Below, piece by piece: positions 25,624-35,039 of a stretch of DNA of 64,000 nucleotides. A model generated the notes under the pieces. It was not told the origin of the DNA. It saw nothing but the letters and a program-made list of their open reading frames with translations, and ran no database searches. Position 1 is the stretch's first letter; every line of letters begins with the position of its first letter. The DNA lies in contig NZ_JAFBCF010000001.1 of the NCBI RefSeq assembly GCF_016907535.1, positions 1 through 64,000 of the forward strand, read 5' to 3'. The DNA is from Microlunatus panaciterrae. GTDB lineage: Bacteria > Actinomycetota > Actinomycetes > Propionibacteriales > Propionibacteriaceae. The position numbers and the translations under genes are program-made.

Positions 25624-25885
25624 TCTCAGTAGCACTGACCCTGATCGATTTAAACCCCCTGGTCAGAGCACACTCTCAACTTCCCATTGAGGCTGTAGGC
25701 GCCGATCTGAACCGACGAGCAGGTCTCAGGGAAACCTTGAGACATCGCGAATTCCTGTCAAGCCCCGTCCGGCGTGTCGTTGACCCTCGGCTGAGGCGCG
25801 TCGTAGCGTGACCGATGTAATCCCCTTGTTGGAATTACGCCCGAGGAACTCCCGAGCACTATTTCCCTGATCGCCGGAGGCACGC
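25624..25885. other. Promoter region upstream of MerR gene
   Basis: About 260 bases without a gene. Contains TTGACC near 25781 with TAGCGT about 20 nt downstream as a possible promoter, and the palindrome listed at 25817-25838. Nothing else recognised. Confidence 0.4.
25817..25838. promoter_or_regulatory. Candidate operator palindrome upstream of MerR gene
   Basis: GTAATCCC-N6-GGAATTAC, an inverted repeat matching at 7 of 8 positions per arm, 48 nt before the GTG start of the MerR gene. Its size and position suit autoregulation by the MerR protein, but this is inference. Confidence 0.4.
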
Positions 25886-26476
25886 GTGAGCAACACAGAC
25901 AAGTCGTCCATCAGCTCGTCGGATGCCGTCCAGCCGCACGTCGACGCTCAGGGTCTGCTGTTCGAGGGCGACTTCTCGCCCATGCCCAGCGACCTGGGCT
26001 TCCGCGGACCGGTGGCGTGCAGCGCTGCGGGCATCACCTACCGGCAGCTGGACTACTGGGCGCGTACCGGTCTGGTCACGCCCGGGGTGCGCGGCGCCAC
26101 CGGTTCGGGCACCCAGCGGCTGTACAGCTTCCGTGACATCCTGATCCTCAAGGTGATCAAGCGGCTGATCGACGCCGGCATCTCGCTGCAGCAGATCCGC
26201 GCCGCCATCGAGCATCTGCGGGCCCGCGGGGTGGAGGACCTGACCCAGGTCACGCTGATGAGCGACGGGGTGTCGGTCTTCGAGTGCACCTCCGACGACG
26301 AGGTGATCGACCTGCTGCGGGGCGGCCAGGGCGTATTCGGCATCGCCCTCGGTGGAGTCTGGCGCGACATCGAGGGCACTCTGGCCGACCTGCCGGCCGA
26401 GAAGGCCGACGTGGTCGAGCCGCAGCCCGCCGGTGACGAGCTGTCGCAACGCCGACGGGCGCGCGCCGCCGGCTGA
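25886..26476 (+). CDS. MerR-family regulator (Rv1830-like)
   Basis: 196 residues. GTG 25886 has GGAGG at a spacing of about 7 nt. A 40-residue polar N-terminus precedes the MerR HTH (GFRGPVACSAAGITYRQLDYWARTGLV, SGTQRLYSFRDILILKVIKRLIDAGISLQQIRAA). The C-terminal part (DGVSVFECTSDDEVIDLLRGGQGVFGIALGGVWRDIEGTL) is conserved in the Rv1830/McdR group, which has been linked to cell-division or growth control in mycobacteria. No metal-binding Cys cluster. gcvP follows with a riboswitch between. Confidence 0.88.
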   Translation: MSNTDKSSISSSDAVQPHVDAQGLLFEGDFSPMPSDLGFRGPVACSAAGITYRQLDYWARTGLVTPGVRGATGSGTQRLYSFRDILILKVIKRLIDAGISLQQIRAAIEHLRARGVEDLTQVTLMSDGVSVFECTSDDEVIDLLRGGQGVFGIALGGVWRDIEGTLADLPAEKADVVEPQPAGDELSQRRRARAAG

Positions 26477-26525
26477 CCAGGCCTGCACATCGCGGGCGCG
26501 GTTCTCGGCGCTCGCCGCGTCTCGG

Positions 26526-26531
26526 CTAGAG
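26526..26531 (+). promoter_or_regulatory. Putative -10 box for the glycine-riboswitch transcript
   Basis: TAGAGT about 20 nt before the aptamer start; expected for the gcvP leader transcript. Confidence 0.5.
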
Positions 26532-26548
26532 TGTTCCTGCTGCACCAC

Positions 26549-26704
26549 GGTGCGGGAGAGTTCAGCGGAGCGCTTCCGAGCGGTCGTGGCTGGCGCCGAA
26601 GGGGCAACATCCCCGGAACCTCTCAGGCACCCAGAACCGCACCGTGAGCATCGGTTGATTCGATGCTGGCAACTCTGGAGCCACCGGTGACAGAGGGGGA
26701 GTGC
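26549..26704 (+). promoter_or_regulatory. Glycine riboswitch upstream of gcvP
   Basis: Conserved aptamer blocks in order: GCGGGAGAGTTC, GGCGCCGAAGGGGCAAC, GGAACCTCTCAGGCACC, a long P3b hairpin AGCATCG/CGATGCT, then GGTGACAGAGGGGG. I read one aptamer rather than a tandem pair. The glycine riboswitch normally turns on glycine-cleavage genes when glycine is high, which fits gcvP 85 nt downstream. The expression platform was not resolved; a GTCGGACACCGGCG segment and GC-rich hairpins follow. Confidence 0.9.
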
Positions 26705-26788
26705 GTTGTCGGACACCGGCGAGCGGAGCTGTGGTGCCGCTGATGTCTTCGGCCGCGCATCTCGTCCCGATCCGGAAAAGAGCTGGCC

Positions 26789-29665
26789 ATGACGGGCACC
26801 GACCTGACCCACGCACCCTTCGCCTCCCGACATATCGGACCGCAGCCCGATGAGCGGGACAAGATGCTCGCGGCCCTCGGCCTGCAGAACCTGCAGCAAC
26901 TGGTGGACGAGTCGATGCCGCAGTCGATCAGGATGACGCAGCCGCTCGACCTGCCGGCTCCCATGACGGAGTTCGAGACCCTGGCGCGGCTCCGCGAGCT
27001 CGCGGCGCAGAACCGGGCGCTGACACCGATGATCGGTCTCGGCTACCACGGTACGGTCACACCGTCGGTGATCAGGCGCAACGTGCTGGAGGACCCCGCC
27101 TGGTACACGGCGTACACCCCCTACCAGCCTGAGATCAGCCAGGGCCGGCTGGAGGCGCTGCTCAACTTCCAGACCGTGGTTGCGGACCTGACGGCCCTGC
27201 CGACGGCCGGTGCCAGTCTGCTGGACGAGGGCACGGCGGTGGCGGAGGCGATGACGCTGGCCCGCCGGTCGGTGAAGACCGGATCGGTGCTGCTGCTCGA
27301 CGCCGACACGTTGCCGCAGACGATCGGTGTCGTGCGCACCAGAGCCGCCGCACTGGGTCTCGACGTCGTCCTGGCGGAGGGTCCGTTGACCGAGGCACTG
27401 GACGAGGTCGACGCGTTCGCGGTGCTCGTCCAGACCCCCGGGGCCAGCGGTGCTCTGCTGGGCACTGAGGAGCTTCGCGCCATCGCCGACAAAGCGCATG
27501 GTCGCGGCGCGATGGTGATCGCCGCCTGTGACCTGCTGGCGCTCACCCTGGTCACGCCCCCTGGAGAGTGGGGAGCGGACGTGGCGGTCGGCTCGAGCCA
27601 GCGGTTCGGGGTCCCGCTGTTCTATGGCGGCCCGCATGCGGGTTTCATCTCCGTCCGAGCCGGACTGGAGCGGTCTCTGCCCGGCCGGTTGGTCGGGGTG
27701 TCCAGAGACGCCGACGGCGCCACCGCCTTCCGGCTCGCCCTGCAGACCCGCGAGCAGCACATCCGCCGGGAGAAGGCCACCTCCAACATCTGCACCGCCC
27801 AGGTGCTGCTGGCGGTGACCGCGAGCATGTACGCCGTCTACCACGGACCCGCCGGGCTGCGGGCCATCGCGGCAGCGTTGCACGACGCCGCCGCGAGCTT
27901 GGCGGGCGACCTGGCGGCCGCGGGTGCCGAGATTGTCCACCAGAGTTTCTTCGACACCGTGCTGGTGAGGGTTCCCGGACGGGCGGAGGACATCGTCGGT
28001 GCGGCACACGAACTCGGCGTACACCTGCGCTTCGTCAACGCCGACCACGTCGGCATCTCCGTCGGTGAGGACGCCACCACCGACACCCTCGAGGCGGTAC
28101 GCCGAGCCTTCCGCGCCGACGGCCAGGCGGGGGACTCGCTCGGTGACCTCGCCGGCAGCGAGCGCCACAGCTCTTACCTCACCCATCCGGTCTTCAACAC
28201 CCATCACAGCGAAACCGCGATGCTGAGGTATCTGCGAGCTCTGTCCGATCGGGACTTCGCCCTGGACCGGGGGATGATCCCGCTCGGGTCGTGCACGATG
28301 AAGCTCAACGCGACCACCGAGATGGAGCCCATCTCCTACCACGGCTTCGCCAACCTGCACCCGTTCGCGCCGGTCGAGGACGCTCGGGGCTACGCCACCT
28401 TGATCGACTCGCTCGAGGAGTGGCTGGCCGAGGTGACCGGCTATGCCCGGGTATCGATCCAGCCGAACGCCGGCAGCCAGGGCGAACTCGCCGGCCTGCT
28501 GGCGATCCGGGCGTACCACCGGGCCCGCGGCGAGGAACAGCGCACCGTCTGCCTGATCCCGTCCTCGGCGCACGGCACCAACGCCGCCTCGGCGGCGATG
28601 GCGGGGATGAGGGTGGTGGTGGTCAAGGCGACCTCCGACGGCAGCGTGGACCTCGACGATCTGCGGACCAAGATCGAGACCCACCGGGAGCGGCTGGCCG
28701 CGATCATGGTGACGTACCCCTCGACGCACGGCGTGTTCGAGGAAAGCATCACCGAACTCTGTGCGCTGGTGCACGAGGCCGGGGGACAGGTGTACGTCGA
28801 CGGGGCGAACCTGAACGCGCTGCTCGGCTTCGCCCAGCCCGGCAAGTTCGGCGCGGACGTGAGCCATCTCAACCTGCACAAGACGTTCTGCATCCCCCAC
28901 GGCGGCGGCGGTCCGGGGGTGGGCCCGGTCGGCGTGGGCGAACACCTGGTGCCCTATCTCCCGAATCATCCGCTGCTGGCCGAGGCCGGCCCTCAGACCG
29001 GTGTCGGCCCGATCTCTGCAGCGCCATACGGATCGGCCGGCATCCTGCCGATCAGCTATGCCTATATCGCGATGATGAGTACGGACGGACTGGCGCAGGC
29101 GACCCAGCACGCGCTGCTGGCCGCCAACTACATCGCCCGGCGGCTTTCCGACTCTTATCCGGTGCTCTACTCGGGCCGCAACGGCTTCGTCGCCCACGAG
29201 TGCATCCTGGACCTGCGGCCGCTGACCAAGACGAGCGGAGTCAGTGTGGACGACGTGGCCAAACGGCTGATCGACTACGGTTTCCATGCCCCGACCATGA
29301 GCTTCCCGGTGGCAGGGACGCTGATGGTGGAGCCGACAGAGTCGGAGAACCTCGAGGAGCTGGACCGCTTCTGCGACGCCATGATCGACATCAGAGCCGA
29401 GATCGCCAAGGTCGAGGCGGGGGAGTGGCCGCGCGATGACAACCCCCTGGTCAACGCCCCGCACACCCAGGCGCGGGTCACCGCCGACGAGTGGACCCAC
29501 CCCTACGGACGCCGGCTGGCCGCCTTCCCGACCGGATTGCACACCGGCCCGATCGAGGCCCGCGGCGCCGACAAGTACTGGCCGCCGGTGGCGCGGATTG
29601 ACAGCGTCTTCGGTGACCGGCATCTGGTCTGCTCCTGCCCACCACCCGAGGCCTTCGAAAGCTGA
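26789..29665 (+). CDS. gcvP: Glycine dehydrogenase (decarboxylating), P protein
   Basis: 958 residues, full single-chain GcvP. The PLP Lys698 is in [19 protein letters not shown]. Other signatures are [12 protein letters not shown] near the N-terminus, GLGYHGT, and [12 protein letters not shown]. It decarboxylates glycine and passes the aminomethyl group to GcvH (gene 3 kb upstream). Controlled by the glycine riboswitch just upstream; ATG 26789 lies 85 nt after the aptamer. The position at the end of the Rv1822-Rv1832-like module matches Rv1832 (gcvB). Confidence 0.97.
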   Translation: MTGTDLTHAPFASRHIGPQPDERDKMLAALGLQNLQQLVDESMPQSIRMTQPLDLPAPMTEFETLARLRELAAQNRALTPMIGLGYHGTVTPSVIRRNVLEDPAWYTAYTPYQPEISQGRLEALLNFQTVVADLTALPTAGASLLDEGTAVAEAMTLARRSVKTGSVLLLDADTLPQTIGVVRTRAAALGLDVVLAEGPLTEALDEVDAFAVLVQTPGASGALLGTEELRAIADKAHGRGAMVIAACDLLALTLVTPPGEWGADVAVGSSQRFGVPLFYGGPHAGFISVRAGLERSLPGRLVGVSRDADGATAFRLALQTREQHIRREKATSNICTAQVLLAVTASMYAVYHGPAGLRAIAAALHDAAASLAGDLAAAGAEIVHQSFFDTVLVRVPGRAEDIVGAAHELGVHLRFVNADHVGISVGEDATTDTLEAVRRAFRADGQAGDSLGDLAGSERHSSYLTHPVFNTHHSETAMLRYLRALSDRDFALDRGMIPLGSCTMKLNATTEMEPISYHGFANLHPFAPVEDARGYATLIDSLEEWLAEVTGYARVSIQPNAGSQGELAGLLAIRAYHRARGEEQRTVCLIPSSAHGTNAASAAMAGMRVVVVKATSDGSVDLDDLRTKIETHRERLAAIMVTYPSTHGVFEESITELCALVHEAGGQVYVDGANLNALLGFAQPGKFGADVSHLNLHKTFCIPHGGGGPGVGPVGVGEHLVPYLPNHPLLAEAGPQTGVGPISAAPYGSAGILPISYAYIAMMSTDGLAQATQHALLAANYIARRLSDSYPVLYSGRNGFVAHECILDLRPLTKTSGVSVDDVAKRLIDYGFHAPTMSFPVAGTLMVEPTESENLEELDRFCDAMIDIRAEIAKVEAGEWPRDDNPLVNAPHTQARVTADEWTHPYGRRLAAFPTGLHTGPIEARGADKYWPPVARIDSVFGDRHLVCSCPPPEAFES

Positions 29666-29736
29666 TGGTCGATCACGCACCCCGAGCCTGGGCGTTCTCG
29701 CGCCCTGAGGCTGGGCGTCCTCGCCCTGATCTCCTG

Positions 29737-29814
29737 GCTACCCTCCGGCCTGCTCCAGTTGGGCAGTCCGTCCAGCTGGCGGGTGATCTCTTCCTCGGTC
29801 AGCTTCCGGGTCAT
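29737..29814 (-). pseudogene. 4a-hydroxytetrahydrobiopterin dehydratase N-terminal remnant
   Basis: On the minus strand, MTRKLTEEEITRQLDGLPNW then SRPEG resembles the first helix and loop of pterin-4a-carbinolamine dehydratases (LT..EI...L..LP.W). The similarity ends near 29737, and the expected F..F...HHPD half is absent. It is therefore a short 5' remnant, cut by sequence that continues into low-complexity repeats behind gcvP. Confidence 0.55.
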
Positions 29815-29873
29815 GCGTCTCAGCCAAGTACCGCGAACACCGGGTGTCAAGGATCCCGCCCTAAGGTGACCGG

Positions 29874-30977
29874 GTGACTGCTCTGCTGCTCAACGCCGCT
29901 CTCAGTGAGTACGCCGGGCGGGTGGGCGTGATCGTCCCTTTCCTGCTGTTCATCACGGTGGTGGCGGAGCTCGCGGACCGGATCGGTGTGTTCGATGTGA
30001 TCGCGCACCGAGCAGCCCGGCTGGCGCGCGGATCCGTACTCGCTCTCTGGCTGCTGGTGGTGCTGATCGCCACCTTGGCCACCATCGTCCTGTCGCTCGA
30101 CACGACGGCGGTGCTGCTGACTCCTGTGGTGCTGGCCGTCGCCGCGCAGCTGGGTCTCGACCGGGCCGTCTTCGCCTACACCGCGGTCTGGCTCGCCAAC
30201 ACCGCATCGCTGTTGCTGCCGGTGTCGAACCTGACCAACCTGCTGGCCTGGCAACGCCTTCAGCTGCACTCTGCCGCCTTCGCCGGGCTGATGTGGCCAG
30301 CCGCACTGGCGGTGCTGCTCGTGACCATCGGGACGCTGGCGCTGCTCTTCCGTGGCCCGCTGCAGGGACGCTACCTGCTCGGGGACCAGCCGCAACCGGA
30401 TGACCGGATCCTGCTGGTGTCCGCCATCGTCATCTGCGCCCTGCTCGGTCCCGCCTTCGTACTGACCGGCCACGTGGTGCTTTCCGCCGGTCTGGGCGCT
30501 CTCGCGATGGTCGCGTTGTGCCTGATCCGGCAGCGGGCCCTGCTGGGCTGGTATCTGGTGCCCTGGAAGCTGATGCTCGGTGTCGCCGTTCTGTTCGCCA
30601 TCGTGCAGGTGGCTCATCAGTACGGTCTCGGCGCCCTGCTGAGCGCGGCATCGGGGTCAGGTGAAGGCCCGATCGCTCTGCTGCGCCTGGTCGCGGTGTC
30701 TGCTCTGGGGGCGAACCTCGTCAACAACCTTCCTGCCTATCTCGCCCTCGAGCCGGTCATCGACGGGTCGCTGCAGCGGGCCTCGGTGCTCCTCGTCGGG
30801 GTAGGTGTTGGACCGCTGCTGACGCCATGGGCGAGCCTGGCCACCCTGTTGTGGGCCGGCCGGTGCCGCGCCGCAGGGGTGAGCGTGGACTGGCGTCGGT
30901 TCGCCCTGCGCGGCGCGGTGCTGGTCCCCGTAGCGCTGGTCGCCGGCACGGCCGCCCAGATCCTGGTGCATCACTGA
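29874..30977 (+). CDS. SLC13/ArsB-like membrane transporter
   Basis: 367 residues with about ten transmembrane helices. Signature-like regions are SLDTTAVLLTPVVLAVAAQLG and, in the second half, ALGANLVNNLPAYLAL, typical of the ion-transporter (ArsB/NhaD/SLC13) superfamily re-entrant loops. The substrate cannot be read: arsenite, Na+/H+ or dicarboxylate are all possible, and no ars genes lie nearby. TAAGGT (29862-29867) is 6 nt before GTG 29874, so the mRNA is leaderless. Confidence 0.8.
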   Translation: MTALLLNAALSEYAGRVGVIVPFLLFITVVAELADRIGVFDVIAHRAARLARGSVLALWLLVVLIATLATIVLSLDTTAVLLTPVVLAVAAQLGLDRAVFAYTAVWLANTASLLLPVSNLTNLLAWQRLQLHSAAFAGLMWPAALAVLLVTIGTLALLFRGPLQGRYLLGDQPQPDDRILLVSAIVICALLGPAFVLTGHVVLSAGLGALAMVALCLIRQRALLGWYLVPWKLMLGVAVLFAIVQVAHQYGLGALLSAASGSGEGPIALLRLVAVSALGANLVNNLPAYLALEPVIDGSLQRASVLLVGVGVGPLLTPWASLATLLWAGRCRAAGVSVDWRRFALRGAVLVPVALVAGTAAQILVHH

Positions 30978-30983
30978 GCCGTA

Positions 30984-31099
30984 CGCCCTTCGACAGGCTC
31001 AGGGCGCGGAGTGGGAGGGCTCAGGGCGCGGAATGGCCCTTCGACAGGCTCAGGGCGCGGAGTGAGAGGGCTCAGGGCGCGGAGTAGGAGGGCTCAGGA
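30984..31099. repeat. Dispersed CCCTTCGACAGGCTCAGGG cluster
   Basis: Two full CCCTTCGACAGGCTCAGGGCG elements (near 30987 and 31033) interleaved with three shorter GGGCTCAGGGCGCGGAGT half-copies. It lies between the permease and BrkB genes; the half-copies look like partial tandem expansions. Confidence 0.85.
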
Positions 31100-31126
31100 C
31101 AGGCATTGCTGGATATGGTGTTTCTC

Positions 31127-32257
31127 GTGATCGACTGGTTGAAGGCGCTCAAGGACAAACCCGCTATCGCGCATCTGCTGCGTGCGGGCCAGCGGTTCGC
31201 CGGCAGGATGGGCGACCAGTTCGGAGCCGCGATCACCTACTTCTCCGTGCTGGCCATGGTGCCGATCATCATGTTCGCCTTCTCCGTCACCGGCTTCATC
31301 CTGGTGGAGCTGCGTCCTGAACTGCTGGACGCGCTGGAGAAGCAGCTGAGCAATGCGCTGGGCGGGTCGGGCCAGGGCGCCAACGCCAAGATCATGAGCG
31401 TGATCGACAACGCGCTGCGCAACTATGCGGCGATCGGCATCATCGGCCTGTTGTCGGCCATGTACTCAGGTGCCGGCTGGGCGGGAAACCTGAAGAACGC
31501 GGTCCGGGCCCAGTGGCGACAGGACTTCGATCTGCAGGTCAAGAAGGAGAACGTCATCGTCTCCACACTGAAGAACCTCGGAATCCTGCTGGGCCTGCTG
31601 CTGGCCGTGGCGATCACCTTCGGCCTGGCGTCGGTGTCGACCTCACTGACCGACAACATCCTGGGCTGGCTGGGGATGACGGGGGTGCCGTGGCTCGCGC
31701 TGGTCCTGCGGCTCGTACCGATCGCTGTCTCGCTCGGGGCCGGCTGGTTGCTCTTCATGTACCTCTACCTGGTGTTACCCGAGACCCGGGCGCCCTGGCC
31801 CGCGGTCCGGCGTGGGTCGTTGCTGGGCGCCGTTGGCTTGATCGCGCTGCAGTACCTCGCCAGCTTCCTGATCGGTCGTTTCACCACCGACCCCGCGGCC
31901 GGACTGTTCGGTCCGGTCATCGTCCTGATGCTGTTCTTCAACCTCTTCGCCCGGCTGATCCTCTTTGTCGCCGCCTGGATCTCCACCGCAGAACCCGCCG
32001 GTGGGCGAGCGGGGGGACCTGTCGCAGAGGCGACGACCGCCGCACAGGGCGCCGCTGCCGCTCGCGCTCGGTCCGCCGTCGAGGCCAAGGCGGCAACGCC
32101 GGTGCTGGTGCCGCGACAGGTGGCGGTGCGGTCGGTGCGGGTGGGGATGGGAGCGGGCTACGTCGCCGGCGCCGCGACCGGTGTGGGTCTGGGGGCCATG
32201 ATCGCGGCCTTCTTCGCCAGGGTCGCCGCCCGGCGTCGCGAACGGAACCGGGACTAG
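31127..32257 (+). CDS. YihY/BrkB-family membrane protein
   Basis: 376 residues from GTG 31127. Six transmembrane helices in the YihY/virulence-factor BrkB pattern: QFGAAITYFSVLAMVPIIMF near residue 30, GAVGLIALQYLASFLIG near 235, and a C-terminal GPVIVLMLFFNLFARLILFVAAW. The cytoplasmic tail is Ala/Arg-rich and ends with one more hydrophobic helix. TATGGT (31114-31119) is 7 nt before this GTG, supporting a leaderless start here rather than the TTG 31106 farther upstream. The family is of uncertain function, not an RNase as once annotated. Confidence 0.82.
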   Translation: MIDWLKALKDKPAIAHLLRAGQRFAGRMGDQFGAAITYFSVLAMVPIIMFAFSVTGFILVELRPELLDALEKQLSNALGGSGQGANAKIMSVIDNALRNYAAIGIIGLLSAMYSGAGWAGNLKNAVRAQWRQDFDLQVKKENVIVSTLKNLGILLGLLLAVAITFGLASVSTSLTDNILGWLGMTGVPWLALVLRLVPIAVSLGAGWLLFMYLYLVLPETRAPWPAVRRGSLLGAVGLIALQYLASFLIGRFTTDPAAGLFGPVIVLMLFFNLFARLILFVAAWISTAEPAGGRAGGPVAEATTAAQGAAAARARSAVEAKAATPVLVPRQVAVRSVRVGMGAGYVAGAATGVGLGAMIAAFFARVAARRRERNRD

Positions 32258-32289
32258 CTCACAACGAGCCGTCCCGGTCCCGGTCGGAG

Positions 32290-33510
32290 TCAGTGAGCGG
32301 CGGCAGCGGGCGTGGCCTGCTGGCCGATACCGGCCAGCAGGTCGGTGTACCAGCCCTGGGTGATGTCGAACGGCTTGCCGCCGGCGATTCGGGAGAACTC
32401 GATGGCGCGCAGCTCGTCGCCGTTCTCCTCGTCGTGGCCGATCACGCCGGACTCTCCGCGCAGGGCACAGTCGACGGCCAGGTCCGTCATCGAGTGGATC
32501 AGATCGAGGTCGGCGCGGTTCGCCGCGGCAGACCGGGAGAAGTAGCCGGACTTCTGGACCATCACCTTCTCGGCCGACAGCCGCTCGGCGAACTGGCGAC
32601 CGAACCAGGCGCCCGGGTTGATCTTGTCGATCCGCACATGCCCGAACGGATCTCGGTCGACCTCTTCCCCCGACTTCTCCAGCTCCGCCACTATGGCGTC
32701 CAGACCGGCACCTTCGGAGATGAACAGGTTCACCGAGCCCACCGTGTCCATCACCGTCGCCAGCCGCGCTGCCTCGGCCTCGAGGTCGAACTTCGCCTCC
32801 GGCACATAGACGCCGTGCACTTCCCAGGCCTCCCGGCTCAGCCCGATCTCGGGCAACCAGGCGCGGGTGTCCAGCCAGTCCCGGTACGCCTTTGCGGTGG
32901 CCGCGGTCAGCCAGCCGCAGTGCCGGCCCATGACCTCGTGCACGATCAGCATCCGGGAGCCCGAATTGTGCTCGCCGATGATGTTCTGGGCGAACCGGGC
33001 GCCCTGCTCCGCGGCGGTCCAAGCCCCCAACGACTGCCTGATGGGCACAATGTCGTTGTCGATGGTCTTGGGCAGACCCACCACGGTCAGGGCGTAGTCG
33101 TTCTTGGCCAGGAACGCGGCCAGGTCGGCGGCGGTCGTGTTCGTGTCGTCGCCGCCGATGGTATGCAACACATCGACGCCGTCCGCGGTCAACCGGTCAG
33201 CCGCAGCCTGGAGCGGGTCCACCCCTTCGGGCACCAGGCCACGCTTCACCAGGTCGGCCGCGTTGGTGAGCTTCACGCGCGAGTTGCCGATCGGGGAGCC
33301 GCCGAACTGGTGCAGCACAGCCGCCTGCTGCCGAACCGTGTCGGTCACCGTCAACGAGTCACCGGTCAGCAGCCCCTGATAGCCGTAGCGGTAGGCGATG
33401 ATCTCCACCTGGGGAGCCACCTCGCTGTAGCGCTGGATCAAGCCGCCGATGGCGGACGAGAGGCAGGGGGCAAAACCCCCGGCGGTGAGCAGAGCGACTT
33501 TGGTAACCAT
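32290..33510 (-). CDS. pfp: Pyrophosphate-dependent 6-phosphofructokinase
   Basis: 406 residues. The GGDDTNT motif (Gly119, Gly120, Asp121, Asp122) and PKTIDND (147-153) are those of PPi-using rather than ATP-using PFKs, which have GGDGS at the first site. It interconverts fructose-6-phosphate and fructose-1,6-bisphosphate with PPi, reversibly. Length matches the characterised Propionibacterium freudenreichii PPi-PFK. ATG 33510 is preceded by GGGAAGG. It stands alone, convergent with the BrkB-like gene. Confidence 0.93.
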   Translation of the reverse strand: MVTKVALLTAGGFAPCLSSAIGGLIQRYSEVAPQVEIIAYRYGYQGLLTGDSLTVTDTVRQQAAVLHQFGGSPIGNSRVKLTNAADLVKRGLVPEGVDPLQAAADRLTADGVDVLHTIGGDDTNTTAADLAAFLAKNDYALTVVGLPKTIDNDIVPIRQSLGAWTAAEQGARFAQNIIGEHNSGSRMLIVHEVMGRHCGWLTAATAKAYRDWLDTRAWLPEIGLSREAWEVHGVYVPEAKFDLEAEAARLATVMDTVGSVNLFISEGAGLDAIVAELEKSGEEVDRDPFGHVRIDKINPGAWFGRQFAERLSAEKVMVQKSGYFSRSAAANRADLDLIHSMTDLAVDCALRGESGVIGHDEENGDELRAIEFSRIAGGKPFDITQGWYTDLLAGIGQQATPAAAAH

Positions 33511-33607
33511 GGACCTTCCCTGTTCGATCAGCAGTGGTGCTCACCAGCGTAGGGGAGAGCCGGCGGTGGCTGACAGCCAGAAGGCTCCCATCCATACTGC
33601 GGACCGC

Positions 33608-34063
33608 TCAGTAAGCCCGGCGCGGTTCCAGGTTCACAGCTCCGGGCCCGTACCGACTCAGGACGTCCTCGGGGTTCTGCAGCGAGCAGCGCTTCAGGCT
33701 GAGGCAGCCACAGCCGATACAGCTGTCCAGCTGGTCACGGAGGCGCGTCAGCCGCTCGATCTGCTCGTCGATGCGCGGCCGCCAGTCACGCGACAGCCGG
33801 GCCCAGTCCGCCTTCGTGGGCGTGCGGTTGCCGGGCAGGCCGGCCAGAGCGGTGGTGATCTCGTCCAAGGAGAGACCCACCCGCTGAGCCGAGCGGATGA
33901 AGGCGACCCGGCGCAGCGTGGACCTCTGGTAACGACGTTGGTTCCCGGCAGTCCTGGTCGACGTGATCACACCCTGTGCCTCGTAGAACCGCAGCGCCGA
34001 CGGCGCCACCCCAGAACGACTGGACAGCTCGCCGATGGTGATCAGGTCGGACTTGTTCAGCAT
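33608..34063 (-). CDS. soxR: Redox-sensitive MerR-family regulator SoxR
   Basis: 151 residues from ATG 34063. MerR HTH (ITIGELSSRSGVAPSALRFYEAQGVI) and a C-terminal [2Fe-2S] cluster motif CIGCGCLSLKRC, the hallmark of SoxR. The family senses redox-active compounds and activates one or a few target genes. TATCCT (34076-34071) sits 7 nt before the ATG, giving a leaderless autoregulated transcript with a candidate operator in the spacer. The divergent MgtC-like gene might be a target, although SoxR targets are usually oxidoreductases or exporters. Confidence 0.92.
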   Translation of the reverse strand: MLNKSDLITIGELSSRSGVAPSALRFYEAQGVITSTRTAGNQRRYQRSTLRRVAFIRSAQRVGLSLDEITTALAGLPGNRTPTKADWARLSRDWRPRIDEQIERLTRLRDQLDSCIGCGCLSLKRCSLQNPEDVLSRYGPGAVNLEPRRAY

Positions 34064-34082
34064 GGAAACCAGGATACCCATA

Positions 34083-34100
34083 GTTGAAGCCAACTTTAAC
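34083..34100. promoter_or_regulatory. Candidate SoxR operator
   Basis: The imperfect dyad GTTGAAGCCAACTTTAAC lies 7-24 nt upstream of the soxR -10 box, where MerR-type operators sit between -35 and -10. Its complement GTTAAAGTTGGCTTCAAC shares about 10 of 18 positions with the enterobacterial SoxR box, as recalled. Confidence 0.45.
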
Positions 34101-34164
34101 GTTGCGGGCTCGTCCCGTGACGCCAGCCGGGCTAGAGTGAACCGGACAGGGAGGGGGTCGCCGC

Positions 34165-34896
34165 ATGAGTTGGCAATTCTTCACCGACACGACGACCAGC
34201 CAGCTGGAGCTGCTCGGCATCGCCTTCGTACTCTCGGCCGTCATCGGCTTCGAGAGACAGTTCCACCGGAAGGCTGCCGGGCTGACCACTCATGTGCTGG
34301 TGGCCATGGGGTCCGCGACATTCACGCTGATCTCTGCATACGGGTTCGCCCACCTGCTCGGTCCCACCGTCAGGCTGGATCCGTCGCGGATCGCCGCCCA
34401 GGTCGTCTCGGGCATCGGCTTCCTCGGTGCCGGGGTGATCTTCATGCGGCGCGACATCGTACGAGGGCTCACCACGGCGGCATCGATCTGGGTGGCGGCA
34501 GCGGTGGGGATGGCTTGCGGCGCCGGGATGCCGCTCCTGGCGATCGTCGTCACCGGACTGCATCTGTTCCTGCTGCTGGTGCTCTCTCCGCTGGTGTCGC
34601 GGCTGCCTGACCGTGATCACAAACGCCTGGTCCACATCACCTATCTCGACGGTGAAGGGGTGCTCCGCCAACTGCTGGCCACGGCGACCGAGATGGGTTA
34701 CGTCGCCTCGATTCTCAGCAGCCGGTCCTTCAGCGGCAGTGACGGGCGCCCCGAGGTCACCTTGCGGGCCCGCTTCCGGGGCCGGCCGCCGGTGTCGGAG
34801 CTGATCCTGGCGCTGACGGCCGTTCAGGGGGTGCTTCAGGTCCGGAGCGGTGGCGAGGATCTCGAACGCGAGGAGGACGACGAGGACGAGGACTAG
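34165..34896 (+). CDS. MgtC/SapB-family membrane protein
   Basis: 243 residues. Four N-terminal helices carry the family core: LGIAFVLSAVIGFERQFHRKAAGLTTHVLVAMG and ASIWVAAAVGMACGAGMPL, followed by a soluble C-terminal domain (about 150-235) with an ACT-like HITYLDGEGVLRQLLATATEMGYV. MgtC proteins inhibit F1F0 ATPase and matter for Mg2+ limitation in pathogens; the role here is unknown. ATG 34165 follows GGGAGGGGG, and TAGAGT (34133-34138) is the likely -10 box. Confidence 0.85.
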   Translation: MSWQFFTDTTTSQLELLGIAFVLSAVIGFERQFHRKAAGLTTHVLVAMGSATFTLISAYGFAHLLGPTVRLDPSRIAAQVVSGIGFLGAGVIFMRRDIVRGLTTAASIWVAAAVGMACGAGMPLLAIVVTGLHLFLLLVLSPLVSRLPDRDHKRLVHITYLDGEGVLRQLLATATEMGYVASILSSRSFSGSDGRPEVTLRARFRGRPPVSELILALTAVQGVLQVRSGGEDLEREEDDEDED

Positions 34897-35039
34897 CCAC
34901 CGCCGGCACCATCGAGACCCGGGAAGCCCGGCTGAGGAGCGGCCATGCCCGTGCCACTGCCGAACTGGAGCTGCACTCGTGCCGCCCCGGCAGGAGCGAA
35001 CGGCTCCATCTCGCGGGCGGCACCCGAGATTCAGGTGGG

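Noticed and set aside
25859-29680. Very long open frame on the minus strand opposite merR-gcvP
   Set aside because: It is antisense to two well-supported genes, has Arg/His/Gly-rich low-complexity translation and no domain; typical shadow of high-GC coding DNA.
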